NCBI GenBank assembly: GCA_024760905.1
Contig: CM045746.1
Location: 11,859,466-11,923,465 of the forward strand
Length of the DNA stretch: 64,000 nucleotides
Origin: Plotosus lineatus
Lineage: Eukaryota > Chordata > Actinopteri > Siluriformes > Plotosidae
Reading direction: 5' to 3'
The notes beneath the pieces are model-generated. The model had not been told where the DNA came from. It made no database searches and saw only the letters and a list, made by a program, of their open reading frames with translations. Made by a program: the position numbers and the translations under genes. Positions 45,313 through 49,919 of this stretch are shown here, one piece after another; position 1 is the first letter of the stretch; the number at the start of each line of letters is the position of its first letter.

Positions 45313-47047
45313 AAGAAAATATACTTTTTTTTTTGAAACTCATCTGGACTCTCTCTCATACACACTCACTCACACGCTCACTCTCACACACCTGCTGCGT
45401 GGAAGGAACATGGACTCTTTAATGAAAACTGAGCCAGACAGTAAGATATACCAGCAGGTCCCGATGTCGTCAGGACTGAAAGACAAAGAAAGAAAGATCT
45501 TAATCAATCAATCAATAACCAACAGCATATCTCCCGAAGTCCTAAATGGGGCTGAATTTCATAATCTGATCAAGCTGAACAGGTTTTGTTTTTGACATCA
45601 TAAGATTTAGACGCATCCTAATACTTCTTTAAACTAATTGTTCATTATCATTTCTATGGTAACAGCAATTCCTAGGTACAGACATCTATGGTGGACATCC
45701 TCTGTAGACTTCTAATCTCATTCTTCGGATGGTTTGGTTGGTAGAATAAAGTCCTGGCTGCCATAATACTGAAACATATTCCCGCTATCACAGAAGGTTA
45801 ACTTCAGGCTGCAAAGCCGTCGGCGTGTTTCTATCCCTTGCTAAAGGGTTGTGACAGGAAGGGCATCCGACATAAAAACCTCTGCCAAATCAAACGTGCG
45901 AATCAAATGGTTCGCTGTGGCGACTCCTGAGTAAAAGGGAAAAAGCCGAAAGGAAGACAGACAGACAGACAGAAGGTTAACTTCCAGATCATAAGAGCAC
46001 ATCTGCCTGCGTCACAACACCCAATCAGTAAACCCTTCCTCTTCCCATCCCAATCCAAAGAAAGAGTTTTTCATTACTCTGGAACATGCGAGTGAACATC
46101 ATATCACATCACATTACATGGAGTATCAGCCTGGGATGACTAACAACCACACTGAATGCTTTTTACCCATCCATCAAGGCAGGTTTTTTTTAGGGAAATG
46201 ATACATGAATAGTATACAAGCTGCTGATCTTCTGCTTTTCAGTGCCGAGTCGATCAAACCGCTGTATAAGAGGGTCAGAGAGCCATGCCTGTAAGGCTAT
46301 TAAATGAATCGTATATTTCAACTTCGTAACAACCACGAGGCACAGGCGCATAAATCACAAGTGATAAAATCCACCTCACCCCAGCTGTGTATTAAAAGGC
46401 CTCATTCACTCATGAACAGCTGATTTGTTTCTGGCTGAATACGAAGGTTTCCTCAGTTCACTTAGTCACCTTGTTTACATCTTGTTTTGATTCTGCATCT
46501 CTTGACAATAACAGGACCATGTAACCAGATCTTGTGCATGTAAGATAACTTGGCAGTGCAACACTGATTCATAGATCAAGTGTTAATAAATCGAGGATGA
46601 CAATTTCAAGAGGGGGAAAAAAGGCTATATTTATTGAGTGTGTATTGTGCTTCAGGTGTGTACGCAATACTCAAACGTAACGAACTATTCAAAGGGTTTG
46701 TCTGGACACAACACCTAGGACAGATGTTAGTACATGTGTAAGATTCAGATAGATGTGTAGATGAGCAACTCATCAGTTATGTGTTAAAACATTCAGGATA
46801 TACTTACCAGTATAAAACCTCATTGGCTTCATGATGCTCGTAGCGAACAGTTTCACACATCAACCTAAAAGGGGGAGAGGGGTCACATACATGAATTCCA
46901 ACTGCATACTGATCATGACACATGCTCACTCCGAAGGGTGAGGAACAAGCATCATGAACAAAACAACACCGAGTACCTGAGCTGGTGTTCTCTCAGGTTG
47001 GAGAGTGCTTCCATCCCATGCAGGTAGGAGTAGACGATCTGAAGGTC
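8456..47047 (-). CDS. rapgef2: rapgef2-type Rap guanine-nucleotide exchange factor, 27 coding exons, 5' end missing
   Basis: The family catalyses GDP-to-GTP exchange on Rap1/Rap2 at membranes and cell junctions. Joined exons (4254 nt, one frame, 1417 codons) give, in order: a first CNB-like region (exons 1-4), an Arg-rich linker (5), an acidic region (8), a second CNB-like domain (8-11), RasGEF-N (12-13), PDZ (14-15), RA (18), CDC25 catalytic domain (19-21) and a Pro/Ser tail with PPxY and C-terminal ISAV (25-27). [11 protein letters not shown] in exon 8 and the Arg/Ser linker with [15 protein letters not shown] favour RAPGEF2 over RAPGEF6. Teleosts often keep two copies (rapgef2a/b) and I cannot say which this is. 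The initiator exon (about 23 residues) was not seen. Every junction but 23/24 has a clear GT-AG pair in matching phase. Similarity to RAPGEF2 is from memory, not from a search. Confidence 0.93.
8601..9163 (-). CDS. rapgef2: rapgef2 exon 26 (Pro/Ser tail with PPxY)
   Basis: 563 nt encode (G)[66 protein letters not shown] and [18 protein letters not shown] is a PPxY motif; such motifs in CNrasGEF are reported to bind Nedd4. The acceptor is tttgtcag and the donor GTGAGG. Reading through the donor would give an unrelated tail ending at 8524, but splicing to exon 27 restores the family C-terminus. Confidence 0.93.
9405..9986. mobile_element. Tigger-type non-autonomous TIR element
   Basis: The ends are CAGTAACCCCCAGTTATTTA and inverted CAGTAACCCCCCGCCCATTC, with flanking TA at 9403-9404 and 9987-9988. 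The length is 582 bp and I see no transposase fragment. Confidence 0.83.
9987..11387. other. intron 25 remainder
   Basis: A minus-strand frame (10127-10456) has an exon-like look but no family similarity. No other element recognised. Confidence 0.4.
11388..11547 (-). CDS. rapgef2: rapgef2 exon 25 (tail with His/Thr tract coded by a CA repeat)
   Basis: 160 nt encode (G)[17 protein letters not shown], then [18 protein letters not shown] and [12 protein letters not shown] plus two bases. It joins exons 24 and 26 in phase. The donor is GTAAGT and the acceptor taccag. The serine run and LDQxSLG resemble the vertebrate tail, but the His/Thr tract comes from CA-rich DNA. The tail is shorter than the mammalian one between the PPFG and DQxSLG blocks. 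Confidence 0.78.
12299..13816 (-). pseudogene. LINE ORF, reverse transcriptase half (frameshifted from the endonuclease half)
   Basis: 505 codons. RT motifs: [69 protein letters not shown] (catalytic Asp pair at 13037-13060) and YLGSTI, followed by the typical C-terminal [12 protein letters not shown] and [12 protein letters not shown]. It overlaps the endonuclease frame in 13770-13816, where a run of seven A on the sense strand (13792-13798) can explain the shift. Confidence 0.92.
13770..15290 (-). pseudogene. LINE ORF, apurinic-type endonuclease half
   Basis: 506 codons. Endonuclease motifs run in order: GTLNVGTM (about residue 67), CVQETRWKG (94), [10 protein letters not shown] (161), [11 protein letters not shown] (197) and VDYILCRR (267), then the catalytic-His region [10 protein letters not shown] (289). 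The C-terminal part leads towards the RT domain but leaves the frame at [12 protein letters not shown]. It is sense with rapgef2, inside intron 24. Confidence 0.9.
15867..15958 (-). CDS. rapgef2: rapgef2 exon 24 (tail; 5' boundary uncertain)
   Basis: The reading frame [20 protein letters not shown] then [10 protein letters not shown] matches the family segment RKKxPxKDxPPFG, and the donor GTAATT is good. The acceptor is uncertain: the aaaaaag used here lacks a pyrimidine tract, and a better-looking tatag lies near 16024. Only the 3' half of this exon is secure. Confidence 0.65.
16085..16107. repeat. GT microsatellite beside exon 23 donor
   Basis: About 11 GT units lie roughly 10 bp from the exon 23 donor. 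A matching CA run (16334-16363) borders the acceptor, so exon 23 sits between inverted CA/GT tracts. Confidence 0.9.
16119..16331 (-). CDS. rapgef2: rapgef2 exon 23 (post-catalytic tail)
   Basis: The exon encodes (G)[37 protein letters not shown] and [12 protein letters not shown], ending near [10 protein letters not shown]. The acceptor is clear (gtgcag). Two donors overlap at the 3' end. GTGTAAG, used for these coordinates, leaves phase 2, while GTAAGT two bases on would leave phase 1. I chose the first because it keeps the frame with exon 24. Confidence 0.85.
16759..16782 (-). CDS. rapgef2: rapgef2 exon 22, 24-nt microexon
   Basis: 24 nt give (R)KKKWRSL(G) between a tgttttag acceptor and a GTAAGT donor. 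It fills exactly the RKKKWRSLG segment that follows the CDC25 domain in RAPGEF2 and RAPGEF6. Phases fit both neighbours. Skipping would keep the frame and remove a basic patch. Confidence 0.9.
17133..17256 (-). CDS. rapgef2: rapgef2 exon 21 (end of CDC25 domain)
   Basis: 124 nt encode (G)[37 protein letters not shown] and FRT plus two bases. The acceptor is gtcacag and the donor GTACAG. Confidence 0.95.
17343..17554 (-). CDS. rapgef2: rapgef2 exon 20 (CDC25 catalytic domain, middle)
   Basis: 212 nt encode (S)[36 protein letters not shown] and [20 protein letters not shown] plus one base of Gly. PxIPxxxxxxKDLTFxHEG is a CDC25-domain signature. The acceptor is tttag and the donor GTAAGA. Confidence 0.96.
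17836..18219 (-). CDS. rapgef2: rapgef2 exon 19 (CDC25 catalytic domain, N-terminal half)
   Basis: 384 nt encode (R)[45 protein letters not shown] and [20 protein letters not shown] then [20 protein letters not shown]. The last block contains catalytic helices of the CDC25 fold. The donor is GTGAGT. The -2 bases join exon 20 to make the Ser of IISGLN. Confidence 0.96.
18341..18581 (-). CDS. rapgef2: rapgef2 exon 18 (Ras-association domain)
   Basis: 241 nt encode (E)[18 protein letters not shown], then [38 protein letters not shown] and LADRIQLCA plus two bases. This is the ubiquitin-fold RA domain that binds GTP-loaded Ras/Rap. The acceptor is ccttttcag and the donor GTGCAT. Confidence 0.95.
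18582..19590. other. intron 17, 3' part, no recognised element
   Basis: AT-rich, with no coding frame or TIR seen. Confidence 0.4.
19591..20518 (+). mobile_element. Tigger-type element with CENP-B-like fragment
   Basis: The ends are CAGTAATCCCCCGCCACTTC and inverted CAGTAATCCTCCTTATTTCG, flanked by TA. A plus frame near 20127-20270 reads [20 protein letters not shown] then [14 protein letters not shown]. This matches the second DNA-binding (CENP-B/HTH) segment of Tigger transposases (MEKAL..W..D...P....I..KA..L). Confidence 0.8.
20711..21955 (+). mobile_element. TIR element family F, copy 1
   Basis: The left end CAGAGGCTCCCCAGCTTACA follows TA. The sequence through ACCTTGTATAAGTAACC and CCAGATCATTATAATACTGG matches the element at 49321-51865 in reverse orientation. 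CT and CA microsatellites interrupt it (20896-20960, 21555-21575, 21955-21972). Confidence 0.7.
22070..23066 (+). pseudogene. decayed L2/CR1-type LINE pol fragment
   Basis: Broken frames give [53 protein letters not shown] and later [20 protein letters not shown] then QFAHKRHP. This is the order of the LINE RT N-terminal region and fingers. Stops and deletions separate the pieces. Confidence 0.75.
23200..23686. mobile_element. TIR element fragment with L2-type insertion
   Basis: The right end GAAGTAGCGAGGGATCCTG with TA after it, and interior AATTGGCCTTGTTTTTGTGA, match the family at 52535-53716. From 23403 to about 23640 an L2-type fragment, inverted (GTGTGGGTTTCCTCCGGGTG), interrupts it. 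Confidence 0.6.
23690..24150 (-). pseudogene. decayed Tc1-like transposase fragment
   Basis: On the minus strand, traces of the C-terminal Tc1 region are visible: a TTCCCTGATGGCAC-type block, WFREHE-like sequence, and CCTTAATGCCTATTGAAAG in the place of the NPIE motif. No open frame. Confidence 0.6.
24231..24318 (+). mobile_element. 3'-end scrap of the RTE LINE
   Basis: GATAGGGTGAGATGGAGGCA then GCTGTGGCGACCCCTGAAGG and AAGAAAAGAAGAAG repeat the 3' terminus of the LINE copies at 12257 and 37338. Confidence 0.88.
24659..25840. mobile_element. TIR element carrying SINE copy 4
   Basis: The ends are CAGACGCTCCCCGACTTACG and inverted CAGACACTCCCCGACTTGCG, with TA on both sides (24657-24658, 25841-25842). 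The SINE occupies 24769-25121. No transposase fragment seen. Confidence 0.85.
24769..25121 (-). mobile_element. SINE copy 4, full length
   Basis: It runs from CTGTCTGTCTTCCTTTCGGC to the inverted tRNA head ending CCACTAGACCACCACTGCCCC. The target-site duplication is GACGCTCATACTGTACT at 24752-24768 and 25122-25138. Confidence 0.93.
26740..27069. repeat. perfect 49-bp inverted repeat enclosing a GT/TA/CA microsatellite
   Basis: Arms are 26740-26788 and 27021-27069, starting CACTCAATTCTTTTAAGTGC on the left. The enclosed tract is itself GT-rich on the left and CA-rich on the right, so almost the whole 330 bp can fold back. A further TA run lies at 26667-26706. Confidence 0.95.
27778..28384. 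mobile_element. Tigger-type non-autonomous element (family J)
   Basis: The ends are CAGTAACCCCTTGCCACGTC and inverted CAGTCATCCCTTGAATATCG, with TA on each side. It is inserted in the Tc1-like element. Related copies are at 52641-53367 and 61837-63843. Confidence 0.85.
28589..29625 (+). pseudogene. Tc1-like DD34E transposase pseudogene
   Basis: An opening frame (28589-29014) begins [20 protein letters not shown] with the paired HTH segment [19 protein letters not shown]. Poly-A at 28960 breaks the frame. Further on, in other frames, are WADET (first Asp), [12 protein letters not shown] (second Asp) and [14 protein letters not shown] (Glu), with at least three stops. All three catalytic residues are still visible. 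Confidence 0.9.
29801..29863. repeat. GT/TA/CA palindromic microsatellite
   Basis: GT repeats pass through TA repeats into CA repeats. Confidence 0.9.
30412..30835. other. intron 17, 5' part
   Basis: Nothing recognised beyond the exon 17 donor. Confidence 0.4.
30836..30996 (-). CDS. rapgef2: rapgef2 exon 17 (Ser-rich linker before RA)
   Basis: 161 nt encode (S)[35 protein letters not shown] and [10 protein letters not shown] plus one base. It matches the QDDSIVGLR and [12 protein letters not shown] blocks of the family. The donor is GTAAAT. The following intron runs 12.2 kb to exon 18. Confidence 0.93.
31185..31428 (-). CDS. rapgef2: rapgef2 exon 16 (linker after PDZ)
   Basis: 244 nt encode (V)[55 protein letters not shown] and QKPY plus two bases. 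[23 protein letters not shown] is strongly conserved in RAPGEF2. The donor is GTAGGT. Confidence 0.95.
31550..31658 (-). CDS. rapgef2: rapgef2 exon 15 (PDZ domain, second half)
   Basis: 109 nt encode [20 protein letters not shown] and [16 protein letters not shown] plus one base of Val. ILEVNGQ..EN is the usual PDZ strand and helix. The acceptor is ctatag and the donor GTGAGT. Confidence 0.94.
31735..31938 (-). CDS. rapgef2: rapgef2 exon 14 (PDZ domain, first half, with altered ligand loop)
   Basis: 204 nt (68 codons) encode [20 protein letters not shown], then the PDZ strand A and loop, then EAGLKRGDQ. The loop that normally reads G-F-G-I after GGSEK is G-T-H-L here ([14 protein letters not shown]). 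The frame is open and both splice sites (gaatcag, GTCAGA) are acceptable, so this looks like real sequence change rather than a mis-set exon. Confidence 0.93.
32028..32135 (-). CDS. rapgef2: rapgef2 exon 13 (RasGEF-N, second half)
   Basis: 108 nt (36 codons) encode [20 protein letters not shown] and [16 protein letters not shown]. The acceptor is cacccag and the donor GTACGG. The donor is weaker than its neighbours, but the phase and the family alignment fix it. Confidence 0.93.
32223..32387 (-). CDS. rapgef2: rapgef2 exon 12 (RasGEF N-terminal module)
   Basis: 165 nt (55 codons) encode [40 protein letters not shown] and [22 protein letters not shown] is the signature of the RasGEF-N (REM) module, which stabilises the CDC25 domain. 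The donor is GTATG. Confidence 0.95.
32446..33090 (+). mobile_element. Tc1-like element remnant
   Basis: It begins CAGTGCTGTGACAAAGTATG, like the ends of fish Tc1 elements. Short traces of the transposase interior follow, such as GATTCCACCATTAAAAAGAC. Poly-C (32491-32510) and poly-T (32910-32931) interrupt it. Confidence 0.5.
33396..34338. mobile_element. TIR element family G, copy 1
   Basis: The left end CAGTCGGCACCTTACTTACA is clear and the right end TTTCGTAAGTAGGGAT is degraded. The interior matches 49920-51760 inverted and carries no LINE insertion. Confidence 0.7.
34430..34740 (-). repeat. L2-type dispersed repeat fragment
   Basis: CAGTGGTTAGCAAGTCCGCC and GTTTCCTCCCACAAC then AGGATTAAGTGGCTTAG mark the same repeat as 4715-5305, inverted. 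Confidence 0.65.
34785..34937 (-). CDS. rapgef2: rapgef2 exon 11 (end of CNB, start of GEF-N)
   Basis: 153 nt (51 codons) run from [18 protein letters not shown] through [20 protein letters not shown] to GHIVVK. The donor is GTGATT. The second Cys of DYCCILN replaces an Arg I expect from mammals. Confidence 0.94.
35053..35211 (-). CDS. rapgef2: rapgef2 exon 10 (second CNB-like domain, cassette region)
   Basis: 159 nt (53 codons) contain [18 protein letters not shown], then [18 protein letters not shown] and KVDDCQ. Where a cAMP-binding protein has the FGE-L/I-A..RxA phosphate-binding cassette, this has FGVSP..MRT, as expected for a CNB-like domain that binds cAMP weakly or not at all. Confidence 0.95.
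35325..35437 (-). mobile_element. SINE copy 5, partial
   Basis: Body TTTGCAGCCTACTC to CACGATAGACAGTGAGA is joined directly to the head CCCTATACCACTAGACCACC, so both the tail and an internal block are missing. A TATA/GATA run precedes it. Confidence 0.8.
35445..36110. other. intron 9 with Tc1 trace
   Basis: GGTGGTAGCAGTGTGATGGT then GGGACTGGACATCTTGTCAT (36005-36072) is the Tc1 transposase GGSxMVWG..SGxGxLVxI region in decay. A 98-codon minus frame at 35440-35736 is not recognised. Confidence 0.5.
36161..36297 (-). CDS. rapgef2: rapgef2 exon 9 (second CNB-like domain)
   Basis: 137 nt encode (E)[36 protein letters not shown] and TIVLNHGEE. The acceptor is ccttccag and the donor GTGAGT. These are the helix and first strands of the CNB fold. 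Confidence 0.94.
36498..36675 (-). CDS. rapgef2: rapgef2 exon 8 (acidic linker into second CNB-like domain)
   Basis: 178 nt encode [20 protein letters not shown], an Asp/Glu run, [17 protein letters not shown] and RTDDDI, ending on one base of Glu. The acceptor is ttctctcag and the donor [18 protein letters not shown] is diagnostic for RAPGEF2 rather than RAPGEF6 as I remember the two. Confidence 0.95.
37035..37337. mobile_element. TIR element family P, left part
   Basis: It begins CAGTAGGCCCTTGACATTTG after TA and matches 41591-41895. It is interrupted at 37338 by the truncated RTE LINE and resumes after 38116. Its right end was not found. Confidence 0.75.
37338..38116 (+). mobile_element. 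5'-truncated RTE LINE copy
   Basis: One open frame (to 38082) covers [18 protein letters not shown] through [15 protein letters not shown] to [20 protein letters not shown], i.e. the RT C-terminal third without stops. The 3' end is GCTGTGGCGACCCCTGAAGG then AAGAAGAAGAAG. A target-site duplication ACAGCATA lies at 37330-37337 and 38117-38124. Confidence 0.92.
38213..38564 (+). mobile_element. SINE copy 6, full length
   Basis: It has tRNA-like head, body and GACAGAC tail. The target-site duplication is AGAGGAACGTACTGTATT at 38195-38212 and 38565-38582. Confidence 0.94.
38681..39319 (+). mobile_element. Tigger-type element with transposase trace
   Basis: The ends are CATTGCTACCTCACCTTACG and inverted CAGTGGTACCTCACCTTACG, flanked by TA. 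Around 39055-39150 the broken plus-strand frames give [14 protein letters not shown] sequence corresponding to LxDIAKEYG of Tigger. Confidence 0.75.
39457..39579 (-). CDS. rapgef2: rapgef2 exon 7 (Ser-rich linker)
   Basis: 123 nt (41 codons) start [18 protein letters not shown] and end with [17 protein letters not shown]. The acceptor is ttttccag and the donor GTACAC. The [13 protein letters not shown] block is shared by RAPGEF2 and RAPGEF6. The stretch before it is shorter than the mammalian segment. Confidence 0.93.
39580..41250. other. intron 6
   Basis: No element recognised. CA runs at 39693-39714 and 40869-40889 and a poly-T at 40731-40746. Confidence 0.4.
41251..41268 (-). CDS. rapgef2: rapgef2 exon 6, 18-nt microexon
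   Basis: Six codons, DSSKSQ, sit between a gctgcag acceptor and a GTAACA donor, phase 0 on both sides. They bridge exon 5 (GYHT) and exon 7 (LPADF), where mammalian RAPGEF2 has a six-residue ECTKSQ-like segment. Skipping would leave the frame intact, so it could be an alternative exon. Confidence 0.82.
41591..43603. mobile_element. TIR element family P, copy 2, with nested fold-backs
   Basis: The ends are CAGTAGGCCCTCGACATTTG and inverted CAGTAGGCCCTTGACTCGCG, with TA on each side. It contains a perfect 36-bp hairpin (41938-42015), a second pair of arms (about 41996-42100 / 43188-43290) and a LINE-derived pair (about 42140-42290 / 42757-42915). Confidence 0.82.
42140..43195 (+). pseudogene. 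LINE fragments in inverted arrangement inside family P element
   Basis: The left block (plus) has AACAAGATGGTGCTGCC and traces of an endonuclease start: [18 protein letters not shown], then [18 protein letters not shown] sequence in broken frames. The right block (minus) repeats the 5' segment. A plus-strand LINE-like 3' end with TTAATAAAGCTGTATCTTAT and TCTTA repeats closes it near 43195. Confidence 0.65.
43604..44280. other. intron 5 portion without recognised element
   Basis: Nothing coding or repetitive identified by eye. Confidence 0.4.
44281..44747. repeat. GA-rich tract followed by TA then GA microsatellite
   Basis: Positions 44281-44640 are almost purely GA-type purine on the plus strand with few interruptions. 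A TA run (44660-44708) and a GA run (44709-44747) follow. On the rapgef2 sense strand this is a CT tract 110-580 nt after the exon 5 donor. Confidence 0.9.
44861..45028 (-). CDS. rapgef2: rapgef2 exon 5 (basic linker)
   Basis: 168 nt (56 codons, phase 0 at both ends) run from [20 protein letters not shown] through [20 protein letters not shown] to PPLPPGYHT. The donor is GTGTGT. The Arg/Ser-rich core is almost identical to vertebrate RAPGEF2, while the following Pro-containing stretch is more variable. Confidence 0.94.
45156..45231 (-). CDS. rapgef2: rapgef2 exon 4 (end of first CNB-like region)
   Basis: 76 nt encode [20 protein letters not shown] then SEMIV. The first base completes Ser from exon 3. 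The donor is GTGAGT. The sequence matches the conserved RAPGEF2 segment [18 protein letters not shown]. Confidence 0.94.
45268..45313. repeat. GT/TA microsatellite just upstream of exon 4
   Basis: About 11 GT then 12 TA units between exons 3 and 4. Confidence 0.9.
45392..45475 (-). CDS. rapgef2: rapgef2 exon 3 (CNB-like beta roll)
   Basis: 84 nt encode [19 protein letters not shown], then KESMFLPRS, then two bases of Ser. The [10 protein letters not shown] stretch is typical of the cyclic-nucleotide-binding beta roll. The acceptor is ttcag and the donor GTGTGTG. The junction residue here is Cys where I expect Tyr in mammals. Confidence 0.93.
45806..45969 (+). mobile_element. SINE copy 7, 5'-truncated with TSD
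   Basis: It starts in the body at AGGCTGCAAAGCCGTC and ends GACAGACAGACAGA. The duplication CAGAAGGTTAACTTC at 45791-45805 and 45970-45984 shows it inserted already truncated. Confidence 0.93.
46808..46864 (-). CDS. rapgef2: rapgef2 exon 2 (CNB-like region)
   Basis: 57 nt encode [19 protein letters not shown] plus two bases. The donor is GTAAGTA. One leading base completes the Arg codon from exon 1, and the two trailing bases form Cys with exon 3. Confidence 0.93.
46977..47047 (-). CDS. rapgef2: rapgef2 exon 1 in window (N-terminal helix and start of first CNB-like region)
   Basis: 71 nt encode [20 protein letters not shown] and HQL plus two bases of an Arg codon. The acceptor is tttcag and the donor GTACTC. 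The frame starts at phase 0, matching the point where vertebrate RAPGEF2 residue 24 or so begins. The upstream coding exon should lie at higher coordinates and was not found in 47048-64000. Confidence 0.93.
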
Positions 47048-49210
47048 CTGAAACAGCACAGTCATGTTAATGCACTTAAACACACACAAAACCCAAAAAC
47101 CTACATTTTGTTTAATGTGACGTCAGGAATGCTTGCTTAATTACGACTAAAAAGAGTCCATAACTGCAGTTACACTCTACAGCCAGCAAGGGGCAGCAAC
47201 TGTGACCTCCAGCAGAAACATCCAGTCGTCTCTCTTCCCTTTCCATGCTGTATGCAAACTCAAGTGCGCACGCACCCACCCATCCCATGACGCAATGCAC
47301 TTCAGATCAATGGTTAACAAGAACAGCATGTTTGCAAATTCCACAAGATCCACTTGTCACCCCCCCCCTCTCTCTCTCACACACACCTCATTCATCCTGT
47401 TTCACAGCAGCATGACCTAAAGAACGCACACCTATCTTTTTCATCCGTTTCTCATGAGACAATTGGAGTTGGGCACTCTGCAACATTTATATGAACTAGA
47501 AACTTTAAAAATACTTGAACAGAAACTCGTGTCATTCTGGAGCTTCCGAAGGTATTTCCTTTTGGGGAAAATTCCTGTGATTGAATAAAAGTAAAAAACA
47601 AGAAAATAAATAAATAAATAAAAAGGGACACTTTCTTGACAACAACAATTAAAAAAATGTCAGTGCAGCCGGTTCAATGGCACTTCTATTTCTGTATCAC
47701 AGAGCTCCCTCTGACGTGTGCGTGCTTTGCTTTTATTTGGGTGCAGCCAAGAAACATTTTTCCACTGACACACACGTCATTACGAACCATCGCCACCACA
47801 TGCTTTTCAAGATTAACCAATGACTACAGCCATGGGGCAACTCGTGAGAGCTTGGGATTGGTGGATTTGTGCATCAAGGATGTTTATTCTCAGAACATGG
47901 CATTTCCGCCTGTGCTCGATCCCCCTCGGACAAAATTCCTACATTCCTTTGAGAAGTGTCAGTTAGAGTCTGTAGGGTTCAGGAGGGAGCAGCAGTTCAA
48001 TGTAATGTAACCCATTCGATCTTCTAAAACCAATCCATTCTTCAACAAAAAACCCTCAAGATTTAACAGTGGCCAATTTTATGGAAACACCTGTAGTCAC
48101 TTACGTGATATTTAATTGTAGATGAGAGCCATCATCCTGCTCACATTTATGACCCTATACTGTATTTCCGGCTCATGCGACACAGCAGCACTGATGACTG
48201 ACACACCTGTGACGTCTTTGAGCATACGCATCTTTGTGATAGGTTTGAAGATCTTCACTTTAAAGTCTCTGTCAAATCTTATGAAATATGTTTAATAATT
48301 CCCAGTAATAAATACATCCATGACGTAACCCTGCTACTCTGAGCGAGAGAGACAGAATTCAAGGAAGGAACGAGTGTAAACATTATCCCAGCCACACTAG
48401 CAGAGACAATGCTCCTTGTTCATGCACACAAAACCACAAACAAGTCCAACAGGATGCAGTATGTGCGTTCTGTCTGGTGGATCTGATAACAGAATTATGC
48501 AGATTTCCTTAAGATTTAGGGGATTTTTTGTTGTTGTTGTTGCATGCGCACTGCTCATACACAGGTCGGTTATTCTCAAACTCAAGCAGTCGATACTCAA
48601 ACACTCATTGATTCAACTGAGAGTATCTAATGGGTGTGTGTGTGTGTGTGTGTGTGTGTTTGTGTGCGCATGCGTGCGACTATGCTGAGTCATTGACGGT
48701 CATGCCAGGCCTAAGGACACACAGCACTCGTATGTGTACATACTCAGCTTTGTTCACGAGTACAAACTGAGCAATGAGCTCACAGGTTGTTCATCTCACA
48801 CCTAGCTAAGCAACATGAATGGACCACTGAACACATACGAGGAAGAAAAAAACAAAAACACTCATACTTCAATGAAGTGTTCGGATACGGAGTGTCAATA
48901 CTGTCACGAACCCATGACAGCCAACGTACTAAACAAGAAGACCGGATAATAGCGAACCACAAATAACCCGAGAGTAGTGTCACAAATTCTACAGGAATTC
49001 AGTTCCTCCTTGTAGTCTCTGGGGAACTGCAAACACTGCATGTGAACATTCCCCAAATTAGATGGCTAATCAAAGGGCATCATTGACACCATGTGCTATG
49101 CCTTGAGAGGTGGGAGGAAACCGGAGAACTGTGGGTACACCCAAAAACACCTGGAAAACATATGAAACCCGGCCAACACAATAACCGAGGTCAGGCTTTT
49201 AACTACAATA
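47048..49210. other. upstream intron, no exon recognised
   Basis: I looked for a segment encoding the N-terminal residues ending PAERTPQ and saw none. There is a GT run (48631-48661), a 124-codon plus frame at 47636-48010 with no known similarity, and an L2-type scrap at 49100-49175. Confidence 0.4.
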
Positions 49211-49424
49211 CAGGGATCCCTCGCTACTTCGCGCTTCAATTAATGCGGCTTCAGTGCATTGTGTTTTTAAAATAAATAAATAAATAAATACTCATTGAAT
49301 TAAAAAATGGAAATTAAGGAAGAATACGCATCCGTGGTCCAGAGAAGCAGAACGATACATTTCTGAACTCGCGACAAAACTTTCAAAGAAGAAACAACTA
49401 GACTCCAGTATTATAATGAACTGG

Positions 49425-49771
49425 TCTGTCTGTCTTCCTTTCGGCTTTTTCCCTTTCACTCGGGAGTCGCCACAGCGAATCATCTGATTCGCATATTTGA
49501 TTTGGCAGAGGTTTTTACGTTGGATGCCCTTCCTGTCACAACCCTTTTAGCAAGGGACAGAAACACGCTGACGACTTTGCAGCCTACTCTTTACGAAAGT
49601 CAGCAATGGTTCTTTTACATGCCTCACACCATAGACAGTGAGAGACATGGCCCACCTTTGATAACCCAGTTAGCTGCACTGGGGGGGACAGTGACAACCT
49701 TGTGGAGAGTGGGATTCGAACCCCCAACCTTTGGATCAGCGATCCAGTGCCCTATACCACTAGACCACCAC
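49425..49771 (-). mobile_element. SINE copy 8, full length
   Basis: It runs from TCTGTCTGTCTTCCTTTCGG to inverted tRNA head CACTAGACCACCAC. The target-site duplication is TATTATAATGAACTGG at 49409-49424 and 49772-49787. Confidence 0.93.
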
Positions 49772-49919
49772 TATTATAATGAACTGGATAAGAGTGAAAT
49801 TCTCTGTAAATCTGATCAGATACGCTCTGCTGTACTTGAGAGGAACCAGGCGTTTAAACACGAGATGTGATGATTATGGAAAGACTGTTTACAGTCCAAA
49901 CTCGTATAGGTTACTTATA

